From Streptomyces sp. ITFR-16 (GTDB lineage Bacteria; Actinomycetota; Actinomycetes; Streptomycetales; Streptomycetaceae): a DNA stretch of 64,000 bases. The stretch's first letter is position 1. Each line of letters starts with the position of its first letter. Under the pieces are notes generated by a model. It was not told the DNA's origin. It did not search any database and saw only the letters and a program-made list of their open reading frames with translations. This document shows positions 55,780 through 62,418 of this stretch, in pieces. The translations under genes were made by a program, and so were the position numbers. Location of the stretch: assembly GCF_031844705.1 (NCBI RefSeq), contig NZ_CP134609.1, positions 7,316,001-7,380,000 on the forward strand. The letters run 5' to 3'.

Positions 55780-56468
55780 GCCCCACGGCCCTGGCGGGCC
55801 TGCGCGCCCAACTCTCCCTCGTCCAGCCCGTCCTGCGGACCGCCGCCGCCCGCATGTGGCACGCCGACGCCGGGCTCCCCGGCCGCTACCGGCACTACCT
55901 GCGCGCCATGCACCAGGTGATCCGTGCCTCCGTCCCGCTGATGGAACGGGCCGCCGCCCGCTGCGAGGCGCTCCCGCACGACCCCGTGGCACCGCCCCTC
56001 GCCCGCTACCTGCGCGCCCACGCCGAGGAGGAACGCGGCCACGACGACTGGCTGCTGACCGACGCGGCGGCGGCCGGGACCACCCCGGGCGCACTGACCG
56101 CCCCCACCCCGCCGGCCCACATCGCCGCCCTGGTGGGGGCCCAGTACTACTGGATCGAGCACAGCCACCCGGTGGCCCTGCTCGGCTACATCGCCGTACT
56201 GGAGGGCAACGCGCCGGCCCCGGGCCTGGCCGCCCGGCTGGCCCGGGAGACCGGCCTCCCGCACGCCGCGTTCGAGACCGTACGCCTCCACGCGGACCTC
56301 GACGACGGGCACAGCGCCGATCTGGACCGGCTGATCGACCGCCTGCCGCTGGACCCCGCGCAGCGCTCGCTGGTCGCGGTCAGCGCGCTGCACACGGTCG
56401 CCGCCCTCGCCGAGCTGTTCGACCGCATCGCCACGGCACCCCACCCATCGGAGAGCGCCCATGAATGA
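55776..56468 (+). CDS. Haem-oxygenase-like diiron (iron-containing redox) protein
   Basis: The 230-residue all-helical protein has helix motifs YLRAHAEEERGHDDWLL, YYWIEHSHPVALLGYIAVLEG and LHADLDDGHSADLD, which supply His82, Glu86, His89, Glu128, Glu143, His172 and His179 as candidate metal ligands. This pattern fits the haem-oxygenase-like diiron (HDO) family, which cleaves or oxidises C-H, C-N or C-C bonds. It overlaps the radical SAM gene by ATGA and the small-peptide gene by 8 nt. It probably shares a substrate with the radical SAM enzyme. Confidence 0.8.
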   Translation: MSPTALAGLRAQLSLVQPVLRTAAARMWHADAGLPGRYRHYLRAMHQVIRASVPLMERAAARCEALPHDPVAPPLARYLRAHAEEERGHDDWLLTDAAAAGTTPGALTAPTPPAHIAALVGAQYYWIEHSHPVALLGYIAVLEGNAPAPGLAARLARETGLPHAAFETVRLHADLDDGHSADLDRLIDRLPLDPAQRSLVAVSALHTVAALAELFDRIATAPHPSESAHE

Positions 56469-56670
56469 GCACGCGCACGACCGCGACCGCCTCCGCGCGC
56501 TGGAGGACGCCGGATTCCCGCTGCACAGCCTCTCGCCCGAGCAGCGGGAAGTGCTCCAGGACCTCAGCGCGGAGGAACTGACCCTGCTGCTGGGGCTCAA
56601 GGAGCGCCTTGACGCGGCCGAGCCGGAGGTGCAGGCCCACAGCGAGATCGCCGGCGGAGCGCTGTTCTGA
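56461..56670 (+). CDS. 69-aa aroma-sacti-type cluster peptide, candidate RiPP precursor or helper
   Basis: The peptide has an amphipathic, acidic N-terminal two-thirds (RALEDAGFPLHSLSPEQREVL, then LSAEELTLLLGLKERL) and a tail EVQAHSEIAGGALF. I recall similar small proteins annotated as aroma-sacti cluster domain in Streptomyces, in the same radical SAM neighbourhood. It lacks Cys, Trp and Tyr, so thioether (sactipeptide) chemistry on it is impossible; the only aromatics are Phe19 and the C-terminal Phe69. ATG 56461 has a GGAGAG site and overlaps its neighbours on both sides, indicating tight co-translation. Confidence 0.75.
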   Translation: MNEHAHDRDRLRALEDAGFPLHSLSPEQREVLQDLSAEELTLLLGLKERLDAAEPEVQAHSEIAGGALF

Positions 56671-59600
56671 TGACCGGGACCGCGCGCACCACGTGCCCCA
56701 AGTGCCCCGAACCGCCCCCGGACGGCGCCGCCTTCTGCCCCCGGTGCGGCACCCCCTGTGTGCCCGCGGCCGGTGGTGCGGCGGCCGAGGAGCGCCGGGT
56801 GGTGACCCTCGTCTTCTGCGACCTGGTCGGATCCACCGCCCTGTCCGGACGGCTCGACCCGGAGACCCTGCGCACCGTCACCCTCCGGTACTTCGCGCTG
56901 ATGCGCGCCCGGATCGAGGAACACGGCGGCACGGTGGAGAAGTTCATCGGCGACGCCGTGATGGCGGTCTTCGGCGTCCCCGCACGTCACGAGGACGACG
57001 CCCACCGCGCCCTGGCCGCCGCCCGAGGCATGGTCACCGGTCTGGACGGACTCAACGCCGAGCTGGAGCGCGAGCACGGCGTGCGCCTCGCCGTCCGCAT
57101 CGGCGTGAACACCGGTGAGGTCGTGGTGAGCGCCGACCCCGCCGCCGGGCAGGCCCTGGTCTCCGGCGAGGTGGTGAACATCGCCGCCCGGCTCGAACAG
57201 CACGCCGGTACCGGCGAGATCCTGATCGGCCCCGCCACCCTGCGCGCCGCCGGGCCCTCGGCGGTCACCGAACCGGCCGGCGCGCTCTCCCTCAAGGGGG
57301 TCGGCGCCCCCGTCCCCGCCCACCGCCTGCTCGCCCTGCACGAGGACGACCCGGAACGGGTCCGCCGCTTCGACACCCCCTTCATCGGCCGCGCACAGGA
57401 ACTCGCCGAACTCCGCCTGCTGCTGCGCAAGCTGGAGGCCGACCCCCGCTCGCACCTGGTGACCGTCTACGGCGAGGCGGGCCTCGGCAAGACCCGCCTG
57501 CTGCGCGAATGGCTGCGCGACTGCCCCGCGTACGGCGAGGGCCGCTGCCGCCCCTACGGCGAGACCGGCACCCTCGCCCCGCTGGCCGAGGCGGTACGCC
57601 AGGTGGTCGCCGCCGTCGGGGAGGAGGCCGGGCTCGCCGGGCTGCCCGGCCAGGAGCGGACGGAGGCCCGGCAGGCGCTGCGCCTGCTGCGCGGCGGGCT
57701 GCTCGCGGACGGCACCCCCAGCCCCTCGGAGGACGACACCCTCATGGCGCTGGCCTGCCTGCTGGACGGGCTCTCCCGGGAACGGCCCGTGGTGCTCGTC
57801 CTGGACGACTGCCACTGGGCGTCCGCCCCGCTGCTCGACCTCACGGGCCGCCTCCTCGACGAGCTCGACCGCGCCCCGGTCGCCCTGGTGTGCGCCGCCC
57901 GGCCCGAACTGCTGGAGACCCACCCCGGCTGGGGCAGCGGCCGGATGCGCTCCGCCTCGCTCATGCTCACCCCGCTCACCCGGGAGGAGGCCGCCGCGCT
58001 CGCCGCCGAACTGGTCGAGGTGGCCGCCCACCGGCAGGGCGTCCTGGAAGGCGCCCTCGACCGGGCCGAGGGCAATCCGCTGTACCTGGAACACCTGACC
58101 GCCATGGCGGCCGAGTGCGACGACCTGCCGCTCACCGTGCACGCCCTGCTCGGCGCCCGTATCGACGCGCTTCCTCCCGAGGAGCGGACCCTGCTCCAGC
58201 TGGCCGCCGTCCTGGGACGCGAGTTCGGCCGCGCCGACCTCACCGAACTGGCCGGCGCCGAGGACGCCGGGCCGCCGGAGTCCGCCGCCGGGCTGCTGCG
58301 CGGTCTCGTACGGCGCCGGCTCATCGAGGCCGGGGGCCGCACCCTGGCCACCAGCTCCGTGCTCCGGTTCGGCAGCGCCCTCGTCCAGGAGACCGCCTAC
58401 CGGGGCATGGCCAAGAAGGTGCGCGCCCGGCGCCACGAGGACGCCGCCCGGGTCCTCGTCCGGCACGACGCGGGGGACGCGGCCGTCGGCACCCATCTGG
58501 CCCGCGCCCACCGGCTGCTGACCGAACTCGGCCTGCGCGACGACGGCACCGACGCGCTGCGCGCCCGCGCCGCCGGGCTGCTCACCCGGGCCGGCACCGC
58601 CGCCCTGGCCCGCTCCGACCTGCCCTGGGCCGACGACCTCCTCACCCAGGGCCTCGACCTCGCCGCCCCCGGCGAGCCGGCCGCCGCCGAGGCCGCCCGG
58701 CGCCTGGGCGAGACGAAGGTCGCGCGCGGCGAACCGGCACGCGGCCGGGAACTGCTGGCGGGCGCCCTCGACACGGCGGAACGGGCCGGAGACCGGCTGG
58801 GCGCCGCCCATGCCCGGCTCGCGCTGACCGCCCTCGACCCCCGGCACGGCTCCGCGGCCGAGGTGGCCGAGAGCGCCCTCGGCCTGTTCACGGCGGCCGG
58901 CGACGACCAGGGCATCGCCCGCGCCTGCGTCCGCATCGCCCAGGACCGCCAGCGGCGCGGCCGGCACGCCGAGGCCGAAGCCCTCCTCGGCCGGGCCCTG
59001 GACCACGCGGGCCTGGCCGACGCCGAACCCGAACGGGCCCTGGCGCTCGGCGCGCTCGGCATCTCCCTGTGGCGGGGCCCGGCCCCGGTCGCACAGGCCG
59101 TCGCCCGCTGCGAGGAACTGCTCGCGGCCCACGGCGCCGGCCGGCCGACCGTCCGGGCCACCCTCGCCTGCCCGCTGGCCGTACTCCTCGCCCTCCAGGG
59201 CCGCACCGACGAGGCGCACGAGCGGCTGGCCGAGGCGGCGCGGCTCGCCGGCGGCCTCGGATACGCGGAGAGCGCCCTGTTCGTCCCGCTGTTCGCCGCC
59301 GAGGTCGAGGCCCTGACCGGAACACCCGGGCGCAGGCTCGACCTCCTCGCCGAGGCCGCCCGCGCCGGGCGCGGACTCGGCGCCGCGGGAGCGCTGCCCG
59401 GCATCGCCCGCGAGCGGGCCCGGATCCTGCTGGACCGGGGTGAGCCCGCCGAGGCGCTGGCCCTGCCCGACCCCCAGGAAGCCGGCCTGCCCCCGGCGGA
59501 GTCCGCCGACGCGGACGGGCTGCGGGCCCGGGCCCTCGCGCTCGCCGGAGACCCGGCCGCCGCGCGCGCCTGCGCCGGCCGGGCCACCGAGGCCGCCGAG

Positions 59601-59831
59601 GGCACCGACTCCCCGGTCGTGCGCGCCACCGCCGCGCTCGACCTCGCACACACGCTGCGCACGCTCGGCCGGCCCGGCGACGCGGCACGGGAGGCGCGCA
59701 CGGCGCAGCGGCACTTCGCCGCCAAGGGACACCGGCTCGGCGCGGACCGCGCGGCCGCGTTCGCCGACGACAGCGCGGCCGGGGCCCGGAACACGGACCC
59801 CCCGGCCGGGCGGGAAGGCAGGAGCGTATGA
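56670..59831 (+). CDS. Adenylate/guanylate cyclase-type domain fused to AAA ATPase and TPR region
   Basis: The 1053-residue protein has an N-terminal zinc ribbon (CPKCPE...FCPRCGTPC), a class III nucleotide cyclase domain (about 40-220) and an AAA/NB-ARC-like ATPase (about 235-500). The cyclase has both metal Asp residues (FCDLVGST and KFIGDAVMAVFG) and the NIAARL helix; the ATPase has Walker A YGEAGLGKTRLL and Walker-B-like VVLVLDDCHWAS. A long helical repeat region runs to the end. Such STAND proteins usually act as signal-responsive regulators. The start codon overlaps the peptide stop (TGATG). Its job in the pathway is unknown. Confidence 0.88.
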   Translation: MTGTARTTCPKCPEPPPDGAAFCPRCGTPCVPAAGGAAAEERRVVTLVFCDLVGSTALSGRLDPETLRTVTLRYFALMRARIEEHGGTVEKFIGDAVMAVFGVPARHEDDAHRALAAARGMVTGLDGLNAELEREHGVRLAVRIGVNTGEVVVSADPAAGQALVSGEVVNIAARLEQHAGTGEILIGPATLRAAGPSAVTEPAGALSLKGVGAPVPAHRLLALHEDDPERVRRFDTPFIGRAQELAELRLLLRKLEADPRSHLVTVYGEAGLGKTRLLREWLRDCPAYGEGRCRPYGETGTLAPLAEAVRQVVAAVGEEAGLAGLPGQERTEARQALRLLRGGLLADGTPSPSEDDTLMALACLLDGLSRERPVVLVLDDCHWASAPLLDLTGRLLDELDRAPVALVCAARPELLETHPGWGSGRMRSASLMLTPLTREEAAALAAELVEVAAHRQGVLEGALDRAEGNPLYLEHLTAMAAECDDLPLTVHALLGARIDALPPEERTLLQLAAVLGREFGRADLTELAGAEDAGPPESAAGLLRGLVRRRLIEAGGRTLATSSVLRFGSALVQETAYRGMAKKVRARRHEDAARVLVRHDAGDAAVGTHLARAHRLLTELGLRDDGTDALRARAAGLLTRAGTAALARSDLPWADDLLTQGLDLAAPGEPAAAEAARRLGETKVARGEPARGRELLAGALDTAERAGDRLGAAHARLALTALDPRHGSAAEVAESALGLFTAAGDDQGIARACVRIAQDRQRRGRHAEAEALLGRALDHAGLADAEPERALALGALGISLWRGPAPVAQAVARCEELLAAHGAGRPTVRATLACPLAVLLALQGRTDEAHERLAEAARLAGGLGYAESALFVPLFAAEVEALTGTPGRRLDLLAEAARAGRGLGAAGALPGIARERARILLDRGEPAEALALPDPQEAGLPPAESADADGLRARALALAGDPAAARACAGRATEAAEGTDSPVVRATAALDLAHTLRTLGRPGDAAREARTAQRHFAAKGHRLGADRAAAFADDSAAGARNTDPPAGREGRSV

Positions 59832-60688
59832 CCACCGGGACGGCAGGAGGGCTCACCTGGAGCCTGCGCGACCGTACCCCCGACGACCTCACGATGCTCG
59901 CCGACACCGTGCCCGACCTGCCCGCCGATCCCTCGGCGTGGTCGGACGGCGCGGGGGTGCGGGTCTGCGTGGTGGACACCGGGGTGGAGTGCGGGCACCC
60001 CTCGGTCGGCGCGGTCCAGGGCTCCTACGAGGTGGCCCCGGCACCCGACGGGAGCCTGCACGTCGTCGACAGCGGTCCACTGCCCGACGGCGCAGGCGAC
60101 GCCTGCGGGCACGGCACGGCCTGCGCCGGGATCGTCCGGCGCGTGGCGCCGGACTGCGCCCTGTACAGCGTGCGAGTGCTGGGGGAGGGCTTCACCGGCA
60201 GCGGCGACGCGCTGCTGACCGGGCTGCGCTGGGCCGTCGACCAGGGCTTCGACGTGGTCAACCTCAGCCTTTCCACCACCCGCCCCCAGTTCCTCGAAAC
60301 GCTGCGCTCCCTGGCCGACCAGGCGTTCTTCACCGGCACCACGCTGGTGGCGTCGGCGCACAACACCCCGGTGGAGAGCTTCCCGTGGCGGTTCTCGTCC
60401 GTCATCTCGGTCGGCACCCACCGCGAGGACGACTCCGGCCTCTTCCTCTACAACCCCGCACCGCCCGTGGAGTTCTTCGCGCCCGGCCAGAACGTGCAGG
60501 TGGCCTGGACGGGCGGCAAGACCATCCGGACCACCGGGAACAGCTTCGCCACCCCCTTCATCAGCGGGATGTGCGCCCGGCTGCTCGGCAGCAGGCCGAA
60601 GCTGACGCCGTTCCAGATCAAGCACGCGCTCTACCTCTCCGCCGCGAACGTACGTATCGGCGAACCAGGAACCCGAGGTGAATCATGA
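59828..60688 (+). CDS. S8 family serine peptidase (subtilase), cytoplasmic
   Basis: The 286-residue subtilase has the Asp50 (VCVVDTGVE), His95 (GHGTACAG) and Ser239 (GNSFATPF) triad and the oxyanion Asn in VASAHNTP. It has no signal peptide and no propeptide, unlike secreted subtilisins, so it probably works in the cytoplasm. Small cytoplasmic S8 proteases are recurrent maturation proteases in RiPP and related clusters. ATGA overlaps on both sides place it firmly in the radical SAM operon. Alternatively it could degrade a regulator. Confidence 0.88.
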   Translation: MTTGTAGGLTWSLRDRTPDDLTMLADTVPDLPADPSAWSDGAGVRVCVVDTGVECGHPSVGAVQGSYEVAPAPDGSLHVVDSGPLPDGAGDACGHGTACAGIVRRVAPDCALYSVRVLGEGFTGSGDALLTGLRWAVDQGFDVVNLSLSTTRPQFLETLRSLADQAFFTGTTLVASAHNTPVESFPWRFSSVISVGTHREDDSGLFLYNPAPPVEFFAPGQNVQVAWTGGKTIRTTGNSFATPFISGMCARLLGSRPKLTPFQIKHALYLSAANVRIGEPGTRGES

Positions 60689-61284
60689 GCCAGTCCCACG
60701 GCCTCGTCCCCGCCACCGGCGCGGGCCCCGCGACACGGCCCGGCAGCGCCGAGCGCGATCTGCTGCAGTCCGTCGTCGAGACCGCGCGGGCCATCTTCGG
60801 CGCGGCGGCCAGCTCCGTCCTGCTGCACGACCAGGACGCCGACGAGCTGGTCTTCCAGGCGGTGGCCGGGGAGGGCGAGGAATCCCTCGTCGGCTCCCGG
60901 TTCCCGGCCGGCCGGGGACTGGCGGGCTGGGTGCTCGTCTCGGGCGAGCCGATGGTCGCCGACGACCTGCGCGAACAGGGCATGTTCGCCCGCGATGTCG
61001 CCAAGTCGACCGGCTATGTGCCGGACGCGCTGATGGCGGCGCCGCTGGCCCACCACGACCGGGTGCTCGGGGTGCTCGAAGTGCTCGACCCCGCCCAGCA
61101 GTCCCGGTCCAGCCTCTCCGAGCTCGACCTGCTCGCCCTCTTCGCCCGGCAGGCCGCAGCCGCGCTCGCCGTCGTCATCGACCGCCGTCAGGAGGAGGCC
61201 CCGGCGGCGCTCCGCGCCCGGAGCCTGGAACTGGTGACCGCGCTGCGGGACGTACTCCTCGACGGGATGCCGCCCCAGGGGTGA
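60685..61284 (+). CDS. GAF domain protein
   Basis: The 199-residue protein has one GAF domain (about 25-165): VVETARAIFGAAASSVLLHD, RGLAGWVLVSGEPMVADDL, VPDALMAAPLAHHDRVLGVLEVLDP and FARQAAAALAVVIDR. GAF domains bind small ligands or cyclic nucleotides; the cyclase-type domain two genes upstream makes cyclic-nucleotide sensing a fair guess. There is no catalytic output domain. It is the last gene of the plus-strand operon and overlaps the subtilase gene by ATGA. It faces the glycosyltransferase gene with 18 nt between stops. Confidence 0.85.
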   Translation: MSQSHGLVPATGAGPATRPGSAERDLLQSVVETARAIFGAAASSVLLHDQDADELVFQAVAGEGEESLVGSRFPAGRGLAGWVLVSGEPMVADDLREQGMFARDVAKSTGYVPDALMAAPLAHHDRVLGVLEVLDPAQQSRSSLSELDLLALFARQAAAALAVVIDRRQEEAPAALRARSLELVTALRDVLLDGMPPQG

Positions 61285-61302
61285 GACCCGCAGGGCACGG
61301 CG

Positions 61303-62418
61303 TCAGCGCGCCGCCGACTCCACCAGGTCGGCGGCGCGCGTCTCGCTCTTGCCGTCGGCGAGCAGACCGCCGACCTCCTGCGCCCGCGCCCGGACCCCGG
61401 GATCACGGGCGGTGTCGTCGACCGCCGCGCGCAACTCGCCTGCGGGCGCGCCGCGTTCCGGGAACGTCCGGGCGACCCCGGCGCGCAGACAGGCGGCGGC
61501 CAGGACCTGCTGCTCCGAGCCGTTGGGGGCCACGAGCAGCGGTTTGCCGTACAGGAGCGCGGCGAGCACGGGGGCGGACGTCGCATTGGTCAGGACGAGC
61601 GCGGACCGTGCCACGAGCGGCCCCATCCAGGGGCGGCGTCCCACGGTGAGATCGGCGCCCGGAGCGGCCTCGGGGGCGCCCGAGCGGCCCAGTTCCACGA
61701 CGGCCCGGTGCGTGCCCGAGGTGAAGGCGGCGTTCAGGCGCGGCCAGAGGCTGGTGCCGCCGAAGGTACGGCCGAGATGCACGTAAGCCAATGGCCCGGA
61801 GCCCGGCAGCGGTTCGGCCGCCGACGGCTCCGGCTCCCACCAGCAGGGGCCGACATGCCGCACGGCCGGGGGCAGTTCGGCCCCCGGCACCTCCATCACG
61901 GGGTGGCCGCGCAGCAGAAAGGCGGTGCCGAGCAGCGGGGTGTCCTCGAACCGGTCGCGGCGCGGGGCGAGACCGGCCGCCTCCCGGACCGCCCGGTAGT
62001 GCTTGAGGGTCTCCGTCAGCCGCCACTCCCGGCCGCAGCTGTCCGCCGGCGCCGTCCCCCGGTACGGCCACAGATGGGCCGCCAGCCCGAGCACCACCAC
62101 CGGAAGTCCGGCGGCCTCGGCGGCCACCAGCGCCCCGTGGCAGAGCACGGAGGTGACCAGGACATCGGGCCGCAGCCGTCGGACCGCACCCGCCACCGTC
62201 GTGTACTGCTCGGCGCCCCGCACCGTCCAATGGCTCACCGACAGCGCCGTGTCGTCGTGCACGGGCGCCGCCTCCAGTCCGGCGGCGGCCACGGCGGACG
62301 CGGCCCCCGGCCCGGCGAGGACCCGCACCGTGTGGCCCCGGCGGCGCAGCTCCCGGCCGACCGCGAGGGCCGGGTAGAGATAGCCGGGGTCGCCGAGCGG
62401 GCACAGAAGGACGTTCAT
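61303..62418 (-). CDS. Glycosyltransferase, GT1/MGT-like (nucleotide-diphospho-sugar binding)
   Basis: The 371-residue GT-B protein has the N-terminal start MNVLLCPLGDPGYLYPALAVGRELRRRGH, a second domain with VHLGRTFGGTSLWPRL, and late PWMGPLVARSALVLTNATSAPVLAALLYGKPLLVAPNGSEQQVLAAA. The latter is equivalent to the UDP/TDP-sugar motif of macrolide glycosyltransferases, with the HGG replaced by TNAT. It may decorate a natural product. The start overlaps the prolyl oligopeptidase stop by ATGA, so the two are one minus-strand unit convergent to the radical SAM operon. Confidence 0.82.
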   Translation of the reverse strand: MNVLLCPLGDPGYLYPALAVGRELRRRGHTVRVLAGPGAASAVAAAGLEAAPVHDDTALSVSHWTVRGAEQYTTVAGAVRRLRPDVLVTSVLCHGALVAAEAAGLPVVVLGLAAHLWPYRGTAPADSCGREWRLTETLKHYRAVREAAGLAPRRDRFEDTPLLGTAFLLRGHPVMEVPGAELPPAVRHVGPCWWEPEPSAAEPLPGSGPLAYVHLGRTFGGTSLWPRLNAAFTSGTHRAVVELGRSGAPEAAPGADLTVGRRPWMGPLVARSALVLTNATSAPVLAALLYGKPLLVAPNGSEQQVLAAACLRAGVARTFPERGAPAGELRAAVDDTARDPGVRARAQEVGGLLADGKSETRAADLVESAAR

